Numbered from the stretch's first letter, positions 24,731 to 34,122 are shown. The stretch: DNA of 54,802 bases from Synechococcales cyanobacterium S06 (GCA_011391125.1 JAABRE010000029.1:1-54802); one strand, 5' to 3'. Numbers and translations are program-made. The notes: generated by a model not told the origin, from the sequence alone.

Positions 24731-25615
24731 ATGAGTGAAATTAAAATTGCTGTGGTGGGTGATGTTCATAATCAATGGGATTTTGATGATCATTTAGCTT
24801 TACATTCTTTAAAGGTTGATTTGGTTCTTTTTGTGGGGGATTTCGGCAATGAAAATCGTGAACTGGTCAGCAAAATTGCTTCCCTCGACATTCCCAAAGC
24901 AGCGGTGATGGGAAACCATGATGCTTGGTTCACTGCTACGGAGTGGGGTAGGAAAAAATCACCCTATCAGCACAGTGAAGAAGATTGGGTACAAGATCAG
25001 TTAGATTCCCTCGGCGAGTGCCATGTGGGTTACGGCAAGCTTGATTTAGATCACCTACAGGTTTCGGTGGTGGGAAGTCGGCCTTTTTCTTGGGGCGGTC
25101 CTAAGTTAGTCACAGAGCAGTTTTTAGCCGAACGTTACGGAATTAATAATTTTGCGGAATCGTGCGATCGCCTTGTTGCCGAATCTAACCAAACAGCTTA
25201 CCAAAATCTGATTTTTTTAGGTCATAATGGTCCCAGTGGCTTGGGCGATCAAGCTGAAGACATAGTTGGCCGAGATTGGAAACCATTGCACAGTGATTTC
25301 GGTGATCCGGATTTTGCTGAGGCGATCGCCAAAGTTCGGTCAACAGGGAAACAAATTCCCTTAGTGACTTTTGGTCATATGCACCATAACCTGCGTCACA
25401 GAAAGGATATTTTGCGGACTAGGGTAACGGTTTGCGAGCATGGTACAGTATATCTAAATGCCGCCAGTGTCCCCCGAGTTAAGGAAATAGACGGCGTAAA
25501 ATGCCGCAATTTTTCGGTGGTGACTCTCGTAAATTACCAAGTTAAGGACATAACTTTGGTGTGGTTAGATGGTGAACATCAAATTATTTCCCAAGAAATT
25601 CTCTATCTTCGCTAG
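24731..25615 (+). CDS. TIGR04168-family metallophosphoesterase
   Basis: 294 residues. Calcineurin-like metal-binding motifs: VVGDVHNQWD, FVGDFGNE, AVMGNHDAW, FLGHNGPSGLG and TFGHMHHNLRH. It is the cyanobacterial/plant TIGR04168 type, cytoplasmic, with unknown substrate. It is divergent from hflX; the two start only about 47 bases apart, so their promoters overlap. Confidence 0.92.
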   Translation: MSEIKIAVVGDVHNQWDFDDHLALHSLKVDLVLFVGDFGNENRELVSKIASLDIPKAAVMGNHDAWFTATEWGRKKSPYQHSEEDWVQDQLDSLGECHVGYGKLDLDHLQVSVVGSRPFSWGGPKLVTEQFLAERYGINNFAESCDRLVAESNQTAYQNLIFLGHNGPSGLGDQAEDIVGRDWKPLHSDFGDPDFAEAIAKVRSTGKQIPLVTFGHMHHNLRHRKDILRTRVTVCEHGTVYLNAASVPRVKEIDGVKCRNFSVVTLVNYQVKDITLVWLDGEHQIISQEILYLR

Positions 25616-25641
25616 ACAAAGGAAGCCTTTTCTGTTATAAT
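25613..25641 (+). promoter_or_regulatory. Sigma70-type promoter of tRNA-Ser
   Basis: TAGACA (25613-25618), 17 bases, then a consensus TATAAT (25636-25641). The tRNA starts 14 bases later. The -35 box overlaps the end of the phosphoesterase gene. Confidence 0.8.
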
Positions 25642-25655
25642 ACAAAATCACTGCT

Positions 25656-25740
25656 GGAGAGGTGGCAGAGTGGTCGATTGCGCTCGACTTGAAATCGAGT
25701 GAGGCGAAAGTTTCCGTGAGTTCGAATCTCACCCTCTCCG
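25656..25740 (+). tRNA. tRNA-Ser (anticodon UGA)
   Basis: 85 nt with acceptor stem GGAGAGG/CCTCTCC, anticodon arm CTCGACTTGAAATCGAG (anticodon TGA), a long variable arm (GAGGCGAAAGTTTCC region) typical of class II tRNAs, and a T arm containing GTTCGAATC. The CCA end is not encoded. Confidence 0.97.
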
Positions 25741-25752
25741 TTTAATCAACAA

Positions 25753-28700
25753 TTAAGAATTATTCATCAGATTAATAATATTCATGGTTTCCACACTGAC
25801 AGTAGTAACACGCATTAATAAGTCGATCACCTCCTCTTTATAATCAGAAAAACGGTAATTATTAAAATGTTTAGAGATGGTTTCATCTTTAATTTTCTTC
25901 TCTTTATATTGGTCTAAAATCCACTCAATCGCACTACGATTTCCTAGTTTATATTCCCAGGCAATTTTCGGGACATTTTCTAAAGTGGTAATCTCATCAA
26001 TGATTATTTGACCCTTGGTTTTATCTACTTTTAATTTGGGTTTTGAAGTTGATTGTAGAGAGGTTGCATGCAACGTCTCTACATTAATTCTTTTCAAAGG
26101 ATAAGGTGTTACATTCTCATAATTTAGGTGTAATTCCATTAATTTTTGTCCCCAATTTTTCCACTGATTAAAATTAGGATAAAAAGGTATTCTTGGGAAA
26201 TCTCGTTTCAAATTCTGCTCGTATTTTTCCCGATATTTCGGATTATGTAAAACTGCATAAATGTAATGGAATATGTCTAGTTTAGTTATTTTCCTCACCC
26301 CCAACTTTTCTCCTGTAGGCGGATTAGCCCTCACCCCCAACCCCTCTCCCACAGGGTGAGGGGAGCTAGAATTGTCTGAAAGTCTTCTCCCCCCTCTCTC
26401 TGAGAGAGAGGGGGGTTGGGGGGGTGAGGGTTGATAATATTCCCTAAACTGTTCTAATCCCCAATCTGTAATATTATCAATTTTTGCGCCATTTTCATAA
26501 GTATATAAAGGAAGACATTGGGTTTTTTCTAAGAAATCAAGACAAGTTATAGTGTCAGTTATTAAACATTGAAAAGGTTTTGAACCTCCTAAACCAGAGA
26601 AACAAAGATAATAATTTTCTTGTGATTTTTGATAAATATTAAACCATTGATAAGTCATCCCATTCAAGTGTTTATCAAAATACAAATATTGTTTAATAAA
26701 TGGCCGATATAAACTTGAAATAATCTGCTCTTGATTCAATTCTTTATGAATTCTTCTCTTTAAATAACTTGTTAATTCCCGATCCCATTTTATGTTATTT
26801 TTGTCTTTAAACTCGTTATCTTCTAAGGTTTTTTGATAAGTTTTAATAAAAAACCGCACTTTTTGCGTTAAATTTTCCTCTGAAAAATCATAAACCCAGT
26901 CATCTCTTTGTGTTAAAACTCCCCTCGAAAATAACTTAAAGATTGCTTGATCAGATTTTCCTGACTTAACATTTTTGTCAATTAAAGGTAGTAATTCCTC
27001 GAAATCATTATCCACTTGATTAATCCAGTTAGCGTTTTTGTCAGTGGTAATGTGTTCAAAAGGAATTTGAGCAAATTGGTGACTTGCTAAAAATTGTAAC
27101 TTTTCTTGACCACTATTAAAATTAATTAAAGAATTATAAAATATTTGACATTTTTCCCTCACCCCCAACCCCTCTCCCAGAGGGTGAGGGGAGTCGGATT
27201 TTTTCACAAAAAAAGTAATGGCAACTCCCACCATAATATTAAAAACATTACCAGATTGATCACCAGCGCGAATATTTCCTCCTAAATCAATGACATAAAT
27301 ATGACTAAATTCAGAGGAAATAACCTTTCTAAAACCATCAAAAGTTAGTGCATCAATAAAAGAGGAATTAGTAATAAATGCAATAATTCCGTTATCATTT
27401 AATCTGTCTGTTGCCCATCTTATAAACCTAATGTACATATCATACAATACTATTTGATTTTGTGCTTTTCCTTCTTTTACATAAGTATCTTTGATACGTT
27501 TATCTATACTTTGATAACCACGATTTGCATTATTTTGATTAAAGTTTTCTTGTTTAGCGTTATAGGGAGGATTGCCAATAATGACTGATATTTTTCGTTC
27601 ATTTTGTCGTTTAATTCGCTCCGTATTTTCCAAAGATATAGCAAATAAATCCCCTTGTTTTTCCGCAAAAGAAGTATGATCTAAAGTATCAACTAAACAG
27701 ATATTATTAAACTCTAAATATTCTCCAGTTTTCTGTTGATAACTGTATTCAATATTAAGATTTGCTATATAATAGGGCAAAATTGAAACTTCATTACAGT
27801 GGATTTCATGCTGATATTTATAGGTAATATCTCTGGTTAATAAATACTCTAATATTTCCGTGATAAATGTACCTGTACCGGTGGCTGGGTCTAATATTTC
27901 AACTCCCCGATCGCCCAAGGTTTTTTGAAAGTATTTAGTTAATAAATAATCGGTACTTTCCACCATGAATTTAACGATTTCATTCGGAGTATAAACGATT
28001 CCGAGGCGATCGGCCGCCAAAGGATTATAGGCCTGATAGAAATTCTCATAAACTACTTTTAAAAACTTCTGTTTTTCCTGATGATTGACAATATTAGCAG
28101 CGGTTCTAATAATTACTTGATAATAACTTTCAATAGTTTTTAAAGTCTGGCGTTTAAGACTACCTGTAAAAAACGTTTTAATTAGTTCTTGTAACTGACA
28201 AGCAATATTATTTTCCTGATGAAATTGTCCCTCACTAAAAATATTAGTAAAAATATCCTCAGTTAAAATATGCTGAATAATCATTTCCCGAATATCAGCT
28301 TCATTAAGACTAGGATTGATGGAATCTTGACAAACTTTTAAAAAAGCGTTAAATTTCTGTGAGAAATCCGATTTCTGATTATTCGTTAGTAAATTTGATT
28401 TCTGAGGGGATGAGAAATCGGATTTCTGAAGTTCAGTATTAATAACATTTCTCAAAGTAGTTAAAATCGTGGGTAAATCTTCCTTAAAAGAGGAAATTGC
28501 TTGTCGAAAATCCTTAACTTCTCCTCTTTCATAATCTAAAAATAGATTAATAATCTTATCTAAATCGGCGTCATTTTCCATATTAATCCGCAGGGTTTCT
28601 CGGCCATTTTGGATTAAAACAGCAGTCTTAGTATCCTCAAATAAAATATTATCAGTGGGATAACCTTTCTGATTAATTTTTAACTCAATTTCTTCGTCTA

Positions 28701-28959
28701 AATTATCTTTTTCATCTTTAGCCTCCCAATACCCCCAATCCAGTCTTAAAGCATCTTTTACGATGCCATCAAGGCGAATCTGAGTATTAAAACGACTAGA
28801 AATAGTTAACTCGTCAACCAAGACAAAATCCCGCGCTTTACAATAGGAATTTAGCAAATTACCGAAAGCAAATCTGACCGAATTTTCGTTACGACTACCA
28901 CCAAAACGAATTTTAGCTTCTAAATCCCGACGATATTGATTAATAAGAGTAATGGACAT
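25753..28959 (-). CDS. Type ISP/IIG-like restriction-modification enzyme
   Basis: 1068 residues in a single chain. A PD-(D/E)XK-type nuclease at the N-terminus (RLDGIVKD with D64; GYWEAKD with E79 and K81). An adenine-N6 methyltransferase in the middle: IVYTPNEIVKFMV, DPATGTGTFITEIL (motif I) and NPPYNA (motif IV). The C-terminal ~400 residues look like the type ISP target-recognition part (YRPFIKQYLYFD, FHYIYAVLHNPKYR). I see no helicase motifs, so it differs from classical LlaGI-type ISP enzymes. Three repeat segments are translated in frame (27158-27194, 26298-26432 and 26055-26082). No separate specificity gene is present. Confidence 0.88.
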   Translation of the reverse strand: MSITLINQYRRDLEAKIRFGGSRNENSVRFAFGNLLNSYCKARDFVLVDELTISSRFNTQIRLDGIVKDALRLDWGYWEAKDEKDNLDEEIELKINQKGYPTDNILFEDTKTAVLIQNGRETLRINMENDADLDKIINLFLDYERGEVKDFRQAISSFKEDLPTILTTLRNVINTELQKSDFSSPQKSNLLTNNQKSDFSQKFNAFLKVCQDSINPSLNEADIREMIIQHILTEDIFTNIFSEGQFHQENNIACQLQELIKTFFTGSLKRQTLKTIESYYQVIIRTAANIVNHQEKQKFLKVVYENFYQAYNPLAADRLGIVYTPNEIVKFMVESTDYLLTKYFQKTLGDRGVEILDPATGTGTFITEILEYLLTRDITYKYQHEIHCNEVSILPYYIANLNIEYSYQQKTGEYLEFNNICLVDTLDHTSFAEKQGDLFAISLENTERIKRQNERKISVIIGNPPYNAKQENFNQNNANRGYQSIDKRIKDTYVKEGKAQNQIVLYDMYIRFIRWATDRLNDNGIIAFITNSSFIDALTFDGFRKVISSEFSHIYVIDLGGNIRAGDQSGNVFNIMVGVAITFFVKKSDSPHPLGEGLGVREKCQIFYNSLINFNSGQEKLQFLASHQFAQIPFEHITTDKNANWINQVDNDFEELLPLIDKNVKSGKSDQAIFKLFSRGVLTQRDDWVYDFSEENLTQKVRFFIKTYQKTLEDNEFKDKNNIKWDRELTSYLKRRIHKELNQEQIISSLYRPFIKQYLYFDKHLNGMTYQWFNIYQKSQENYYLCFSGLGGSKPFQCLITDTITCLDFLEKTQCLPLYTYENGAKIDNITDWGLEQFREYYQPSPPQPPSLSERGGRRLSDNSSSPHPVGEGLGVRANPPTGEKLGVRKITKLDIFHYIYAVLHNPKYREKYEQNLKRDFPRIPFYPNFNQWKNWGQKLMELHLNYENVTPYPLKRINVETLHATSLQSTSKPKLKVDKTKGQIIIDEITTLENVPKIAWEYKLGNRSAIEWILDQYKEKKIKDETISKHFNNYRFSDYKEEVIDLLMRVTTVSVETMNIINLMNNS
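26055..26082. repeat. Palindrome GTAGAGAGGTTGCATGCAAC...
   Basis: A 28-bp palindrome matching the core of family C MITEs (GTTGCATGCAACGTCTCTAC), translated in frame as part of NVETLHATSLQ near the end of the restriction enzyme. Confidence 0.7.
26298..26432. repeat. G/C-run repeats inside the restriction enzyme gene
   Basis: Copies of CTCACCCCCAACCCCTCTCC with fold-back partners such as GGGTGAGGGGAG and CTCTCTGAGAGAGAGG, translated as SPPQPPSLSERGG and SSPHPVGEGLGVR. A further copy at 27158-27194 gives SPHPLGEGLGVR. These are the dispersed repeats otherwise seen between genes, here tolerated in frame. Confidence 0.8.
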
Positions 28960-28995
28960 AATTATTAATAGAAATAAAAATTTTTCTTAATTATA

Positions 28996-29123
28996 TAGTA
29001 ATTCCAAATAAAAATTAAACAAAAGTTTTTTGTTTGTTGTTGGATTTTAGTCCTAAGAAGCGCGCACAGTGCAGCAACTACGAACCTATTTTTTAACTGT
29101 TCTAATCTTAATTGGAATTACTA
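28996..29123. mobile_element. MITE, family A, copy 4
   Basis: 128 bp flanked by TA (28994-28995 and 29124-29125), ends TAGTAATTCCAA and TTGGAATTACTA. It is four bases longer than the other copies because of a GCGCGCACAGTGCAGC variant in the centre. It lies 36 bases upstream of the restriction enzyme start, in its promoter region. Confidence 0.92.
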
Positions 29124-29133
29124 TAAAACCAGT

Positions 29134-29286
29134 ATGGAATCTTTGAACGTTAAGGGTTGTCAACCAAATCTCCCTGGTGATGTGGTTAAAAGTGATGTGC
29201 TTTTTAGTTTGGTTGATCGCTTAAATTCCGCACAAAAGATTTTTGCCTCGACGGGTGGTCTTAATATCAAAATTTTAAAAAAGTAG
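29134..29286 (+). CDS. Possible 50-residue protein, unknown
   Basis: An open frame from ATG 29134 to TAG 29286 encodes MESLNVKGCQPNLPGDVVKS and a further 30 residues with mixed composition (DVLFSLVDRLNSAQKIF...) that looks protein-like. It begins just after MITE copy 4, has no clear Shine-Dalgarno site, and its last 12 bases overlap the convergent DUF202 gene. It could be a small gene or the remainder of one cut by the MITE. Confidence 0.3.
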   Translation: MESLNVKGCQPNLPGDVVKSDVLFSLVDRLNSAQKIFASTGGLNIKILKK

Positions 29287-29670
29287 AATACCCAGAAAAG
29301 CAAATAAACCAGCCAAAATTAAGGCTATTGCTACTACAAAACTCAGGGAGAGACGAGAGATATAGGTAAAATCTCCGCGCTGAATTCGTCGCAAATCTTC
29401 ACGATGAGAGAAGGAAGCTGCCAACAAAGCTAACGTTCCAATGGCAATGAAGGAAAGTCCCAAATTTCGCGCTAAATGAGCATGATCAACTTGAGGACCT
29501 AATCCTTGATCAAGAGCTTCGACCACACGATCAATACCAAACCCAAAACTGATTAAGGACAAACTGGTCCGAATCCAGGCCATTAAGGTGCGTTCGGCAG
29601 CGGCTCTGTTGCGTTCTTTGGCAAGTTCATTGGTAAGATTAGGGGGAAAAGGTTCAGGAGGATGTTGCAT
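29275..29670 (-). CDS. YidH/DUF202 membrane protein
   Basis: 131 residues. The cytosolic N-terminus LAKERNRAAAERTLMAWIRTSLSLISFGFGI carries the DUF202 hallmark (ER.LMAWIRTSL), then two further hydrophobic segments (~75-92 and ~108-130). Function unknown; the family includes the VTC1-like domain. Confidence 0.9.
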   Translation of the reverse strand: MQHPPEPFPPNLTNELAKERNRAAAERTLMAWIRTSLSLISFGFGIDRVVEALDQGLGPQVDHAHLARNLGLSFIAIGTLALLAASFSHREDLRRIQRGDFTYISRLSLSFVVAIALILAGLFAFLGILLF

Positions 29671-29740
29671 AGTTGATAGTTTTTGTTTTAACTAAAAAAG
29701 TTTGGCTCAACTGCCAGAAAAAATAAGCATATTTTAAGAT

Positions 29741-29807
29741 GGTGGGTTACGTTGCTAATCAAAACTTATCTGTTTTTTATCAAAATCAATCTCGCTGCTA
29801 ACCCACC
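29741..29807. repeat. Inverted repeat GGTGGGTTA...TAACCCACC
   Basis: 9-base perfect arms, more with mismatches, between the DUF202 and glgB genes, both leftward. Similar in style to the GGGTGGGCAAT elements at 19987 and 43796. May end the glgB transcript. Confidence 0.6.
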
Positions 29808-29907
29808 CTACCAAGTATCAGTATTATTGATCACCACAGCTTTTCAATAAATAAACCCGAATTAACAATTGTCAATGGTTAATTGTCAATTGTTAATGGT
29901 TAATTGG

Positions 29908-31863
29908 CTATTTTTTGAGTTTGAAAATTAGCACAGAAAATGCGGGAACGTTAATTTCTAAAGCGTGAGCAAATCTACTATTTTCCCATTTTCTAGTGGT
30001 AATTTCGGTGCGAGTTTCGACATTTCTACCCCAATAATATTCCGAATCAGTATTTAATAAAACCTCATAAGTGCCTTCTTGATGAACACCTAACCAGTAA
30101 TTATGATAGTTGTAAGGTTTAAAGTTACAAATTACTACCAAAAAGTCGTCACTATATTTATCTTTACGAATGAAGGAAATTACACTTCTAGCAACATCAT
30201 CACAATCAATCCATTCAAAACCACCATGGGTAAAATCGTCTGTATATAAAGCAGGTTGGTTGCGATAAATTGTGTTTAAATCTTTTACTAATTGTTGTAA
30301 TTTTTTAAAGGGTTCGTGTTGTAAAAGTGCCCAGTCTAAATCAAGGTTAAATTTCCATTCCTGTGTCTGACCAATTTCCATTCCCATAAACAGGGTTTTC
30401 TTACCAGGATGGGTAAACATAAAGGCAAAAAGTAATCTTAAATTCGCTAATTTTTGCCAGTCATCTCCGTGAATTTTTTGGAATAAATTACCTTTTCCGT
30501 GTACTACTTCGTCGTGGGAAAGAGCTAACATGAAATTTTCATCGAAAGCATACCACATACTAAATGTAATTGATCCATGGTAGTTAGAACGATCTTGGGG
30601 AGTGACGTGCATATATTTTAAAACGTCATTCATCCAACCCATATTCCATTTAAAATTAAATCCTAAACCTCCCATGTCTGGAGGCCGAGAAACATAAGGC
30701 CAAGACGTAGCTTCTTCGGCAATTGAGAGAATATTCGGGTAATATTTAAACAGGGTTTTATTTAATTCTTGTAAAAAACTTACTGCTTCTAAATTTTCTG
30801 GTCCACCATGTTGGTTCGGTATCCATTGACCCGGTTGTCTTTCATAATTTAAGTACAACATCGAGGAAACTGCATCTACTCTAATTCCGTCAATATGATA
30901 TTTTTCAAACCAAAAAATTGCACTGGAAATTAGAAAATTACGGACCTCATTGCGGGAATAATTAAATACTAAGGTTCCCCAACCTTTATGTTCTCCCCGT
31001 CTTGGATCTTGGTGCTCATAAAGACAAGTTCCATCAAAATAAGCCAATCCATGTTCATCTTTGGGAAAGTGCCCCGGTACCCAATCGATAAGCACTCCAA
31101 TGTCATTTTGGTGACATTTTTCCACAAAATACATGAAGTCTTGGGGATTTCCATAACGAGATGTTGCTGCATAATATCCTACTACTTGATAACCCCAAGA
31201 CCCATCGAAAGGATGTTCAGTTACGGGTAATAATTCAACATGGGTGTAACCCATTTCTTTGACGTAGGGAATCAATTTATCCGCTAATTCTCGATAGGTT
31301 AAAAAACGCGCTCCTGGTTTGTCGGGAACAGGGACCGCAACTCCATTTTCCACCACTTCTTCGATGGTAGTATGCAACCATGAACCTAAATGCACTTCAT
31401 AAACTGAGATTGGTAAGTCCAGAGGGTTTTGATTGCGTCTCTTTTCTAGCCAATGATGATCGTTCCAATGGTATGATAAATCCGTTACTACAGATGCTGT
31501 GGAAGGCCGCAGTTCCTGATAATATCCAAAGGGATCGGTTTTATACACATAACGTCCATTATGATGGGTGACACAGAATTTGTATTTATCCCCAATATTG
31601 ACTCCAGCAACGAATAGTTCCCAAATTCCCACTTTATTCGGAATCATGGAGTGTTGATTGCGATCCCACAAATTGAAATCTCCAACCACACTGACTTGTT
31701 TAGCATGGGGAGCCCAAACTGCAAAATAAACTCCTCTAACTCCGTCTTTTTCGTAAACGTGTGCCCCTAATTTTTCATAAATATGGTGGTGTGTTCCTTG
31801 GCCAAAGAGATATATGTCAAATTCAGTGATAAATTGGTTTTCCGTGTTCTCTGTTTGATTCAT
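29908..31863 (-). CDS. glgB: 1,4-alpha-glucan (glycogen) branching enzyme
   Basis: 651 residues, GH13 branching enzyme. A CBM48 domain (~40-130, VYFAVWAPHAKQVSVVGDFN) is followed by the catalytic barrel. Nucleophile D330 (GIRVDAVSSM), acid/base E383 (SIAEEATSWP) and D451 (ALSHDEVVHG) are all present. It forms alpha-1,6 branches in glycogen. It lacks the extra ~100-residue N-terminal domain found in longer cyanobacterial and E. coli forms; the frame upstream of ATG 31863 gives no sign of one. Confidence 0.97.
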   Translation of the reverse strand: MNQTENTENQFITEFDIYLFGQGTHHHIYEKLGAHVYEKDGVRGVYFAVWAPHAKQVSVVGDFNLWDRNQHSMIPNKVGIWELFVAGVNIGDKYKFCVTHHNGRYVYKTDPFGYYQELRPSTASVVTDLSYHWNDHHWLEKRRNQNPLDLPISVYEVHLGSWLHTTIEEVVENGVAVPVPDKPGARFLTYRELADKLIPYVKEMGYTHVELLPVTEHPFDGSWGYQVVGYYAATSRYGNPQDFMYFVEKCHQNDIGVLIDWVPGHFPKDEHGLAYFDGTCLYEHQDPRRGEHKGWGTLVFNYSRNEVRNFLISSAIFWFEKYHIDGIRVDAVSSMLYLNYERQPGQWIPNQHGGPENLEAVSFLQELNKTLFKYYPNILSIAEEATSWPYVSRPPDMGGLGFNFKWNMGWMNDVLKYMHVTPQDRSNYHGSITFSMWYAFDENFMLALSHDEVVHGKGNLFQKIHGDDWQKLANLRLLFAFMFTHPGKKTLFMGMEIGQTQEWKFNLDLDWALLQHEPFKKLQQLVKDLNTIYRNQPALYTDDFTHGGFEWIDCDDVARSVISFIRKDKYSDDFLVVICNFKPYNYHNYWLGVHQEGTYEVLLNTDSEYYWGRNVETRTEITTRKWENSRFAHALEINVPAFSVLIFKLKK

Positions 31864-31972
31864 CTTTCGGTTTAAACGAGGGTATAAATTAAATATAGTT
31901 TACGTTAGTTTACACTTACGATGGGGATCACAAATCGGATTTTTGTACTATTTTAGGAACAATACTAAAACC

Positions 31973-32953
31973 ATGACTAATAGTTTAAACCTTCAAAAAG
32001 TTCGCCTGTGCGATCGCCGTGATTGGGGATTACTGAAACTTGCCGGTGCCGATCGTCTGCGTTTTCTCCATAATCAAAGTACCAATAATATTAATATTTT
32101 ACAACCAGGGCAAGGTTGCGACACTGTTTTAGTCAATTCTACGGGGAGAACCCTCGATTTAGTCACCGTTTATGTCCTCGAAAATGAGCTTTTATTATTA
32201 GTTTCCCCCCAACGTCGTGACTTTTTGATGCAGTGGTTAGACCGCTTTATTTTTCCCTTTGATCAGGTTACTTTAACCGACGTTTCGGCTCAATATTCTA
32301 TCTTAACTTTAATCGGCTCTGAGAGCGATAATTTGTTAGCAAAATTAGGTTTTGATTCGGTTATTAATTTACCAGAAAATAGCCATATAACTGTTAATTT
32401 TGATGCTACAAATCTATTAATTACTGTTGGTAATGGCTTAAAAATAACTGGTTATAATTTAATTCTACCCATTGACAAAAGCCCTGATTTATGCTATAAA
32501 TTAAACCAATTTGGCGTCGAGGCGATCGATAATAATGACTGGGAAAAATTGCGTATTTTGCAAGGAAGACCTGCGGTAAATCAGGAATTAACAGAAGATT
32601 ATAACCCCTTGGAAGCTGGTTTATGGGATTGTATTTCTTTTCAGAAAGGCTGCTATATTGGTCAGGAAACCATTGCTCGTTTAAATACATATCAAGGAGT
32701 CAAAACCCGACTTTGGGGACTTAAATTAACTGACACAGTAACCGAAGGAGAAACTATCACTTTAAACGGAGACAAAGTGGGCATTTTAACCAGTTTTACC
32801 AGCACAGAAAACGGTTATTTCGGATTAGGATATATTAAAACAAAAGCAGGAGGAGAAGGTTTACAAATAGAGGTGGGAAATGTGAAAGGAGAAGTAATGG
32901 CCGTACCATTTCTTAAACACGAATATTACCAACCAGAAAAACAAGGAATTTAA
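31973..32953 (+). CDS. ygfZ: YgfZ/GcvT-like folate-binding protein (Fe-S maintenance)
   Basis: 326 residues from ATG 31973; an in-frame TTG at 31943 would add 10 residues without family support. LLKLAGADRLRFLHNQSTNNI, RTLDLVTVYVL, the signature KGCYIGQETIARL with its conserved cysteine, and EAGLWDCISF are present. The family (IBA57/CAF17-like) binds tetrahydrofolate and helps certain Fe-S enzymes. Divergent from glgB. Confidence 0.9.
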   Translation: MTNSLNLQKVRLCDRRDWGLLKLAGADRLRFLHNQSTNNINILQPGQGCDTVLVNSTGRTLDLVTVYVLENELLLLVSPQRRDFLMQWLDRFIFPFDQVTLTDVSAQYSILTLIGSESDNLLAKLGFDSVINLPENSHITVNFDATNLLITVGNGLKITGYNLILPIDKSPDLCYKLNQFGVEAIDNNDWEKLRILQGRPAVNQELTEDYNPLEAGLWDCISFQKGCYIGQETIARLNTYQGVKTRLWGLKLTDTVTEGETITLNGDKVGILTSFTSTENGYFGLGYIKTKAGGEGLQIEVGNVKGEVMAVPFLKHEYYQPEKQGI

Positions 32954-33299
32954 ACATTACCTATAGCACTCCTAAATAGGTTGTAAAAAATTGTTTTCAC
33001 TAAACCCTTACTGTAGAGACGTTGCAGGCAACGTCTCTACACAACTAACATAGGACTGCTATAACTTGTGATAATTTTGCTCCAATTATTTGATTTGAAG
33101 ACGAAATAGAGCCAAAAAGAAGCCCTCTAAAGCTTTATTTTCCCTCTAAATAGTCACATTTTAAGTAATACCAAATTCAGTTAATATGGCAACAATTAGA
33201 TGTTAACTAGAAATCCGATTTTTGCAAGTTTTTTGGGTTTTACTCAGGAATAAATATTTGGTTAAAAATTGGATTTCTGATCGTAATTATTAATTGTTT
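32954..33299. other. Gene-free spacer (346 bp) with a family C MITE
   Basis: Between convergent ygfZ and the Sua5-like gene. Apart from the MITE (32962-33063) I see only AT-rich sequence with AAATCCGATTTTTGCAAG and AAAATTGGATTTCTGA, short phrases repeated elsewhere in the window (for example near 35340). Confidence 0.5.
32962..33063. mobile_element. MITE, family C, copy 2
   Basis: 102 bp, TATAGCACTCCTAAATAGG to AGGACTGCTATA, interior GTAGAGACGTTGCAGGCAAC followed by GTCTCTAC. Same length as copy 1 at 22747. Confidence 0.85.
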
Positions 33300-33947
33300 T
33301 TACCTCAGAGTTAGCCATTTTTCAACTTCATCCCATCCCAAACCTTTACGGATTACTTTAGGTTCAGATTCAGTAAAATCTAGGATAGTGGAAGTTTTAA
33401 TTCCCGGATCTGAGTTAATATCAATTATCAAATCCACTATTTTATCTAAACTGTCAAATAATCTCGCAGTTTCCCAATTATTATCATCCTCATCATCATC
33501 ATCATGTAAATGTGCTGATGTCGAAATTATGGGATTTCCTAATGTTTTTAATAATTCTTGACAAACTGTATGATTGGGAACACGAATACCCGTGGTTTTT
33601 CGTTTAGGATCCATTACTAATTTAGGAACTAATTTAGTTGTCGGTAAAATAAAAGTATAAGGACCAGGTATTAAATGTTTCATAATGCGGTAATTTTCAT
33701 CAGTTACCCAAGCATAATTAGAAATATTTGACAATGAAGAACAAAGAAATGTGAGTGGTTTATCATTGGACATTTGTTTAATGCGTCTCACCTTTTCCAC
33801 GGCGGATTTTACGGTTAAATCGCAACCGATCGCATATACTGTATCAGTAGGATAGAGCATCACTGCTCCTTTTTTCAAGGCCGTGGCAATCTCTTCTAAA
33901 TCGCGTTTTTGGGGATTTTGGGGATGAATTTTGTAAATGGTAGCCAT
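33300..33947 (-). CDS. Sua5/YciO/YrdC-family protein
   Basis: 215 residues. KGAVMLYPTDTVYAIGCDL, KVRRIKQMSNDKPLTFLC, PGPYTFILP, TTGIRVPNH and NPIISTSAHLHDD fit the YrdC/Sua5 fold that binds ATP, threonine and bicarbonate. The short length and the KxR...SxxN variation fit the YciO-like branch, whose part in tRNA t6A formation is less certain than that of TsaC. Contains a D-rich stretch (DDDDEDDN). Confidence 0.87.
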   Translation of the reverse strand: MATIYKIHPQNPQKRDLEEIATALKKGAVMLYPTDTVYAIGCDLTVKSAVEKVRRIKQMSNDKPLTFLCSSLSNISNYAWVTDENYRIMKHLIPGPYTFILPTTKLVPKLVMDPKRKTTGIRVPNHTVCQELLKTLGNPIISTSAHLHDDDDEDDNNWETARLFDSLDKIVDLIIDINSDPGIKTSTILDFTESEPKVIRKGLGWDEVEKWLTLR

Positions 33948-33985
33948 AATGAATCTTAAATTGTTAATTGATAATCGTTAACTGA

Positions 33986-34090
33986 TATAGCATTTTCTGA
34001 TTAAGTGTTATGTACCCCCTCACCCCCCAACCCCCTCATCCCAAAGGGAGAGGGGGAAAAAGAGGCAAAATATCAACTAAAAATGCTATA
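33986..34090. mobile_element. MITE, family B, copy 2
   Basis: 105 bp, TATAGCATTTTCTGATTAA to AAAAATGCTATA, interior C/G-run fold-back as in copy 1 (15952). ATCGTTAA is found on both sides (33973-33980 and 34092-34099), perhaps a coincidence or a trace of duplication. It lies between the Sua5-like gene and larC. Confidence 0.78.
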
Positions 34091-34122
34091 ATCGTTAATT
34101 GTACCTCCTTATTAATAATAAT

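Noticed and set aside
29908-31863. glgB as N-terminally truncated pseudogene
   Set aside because: All catalytic residues and the CBM48 domain are intact; shorter branching enzymes without the N1 domain exist.
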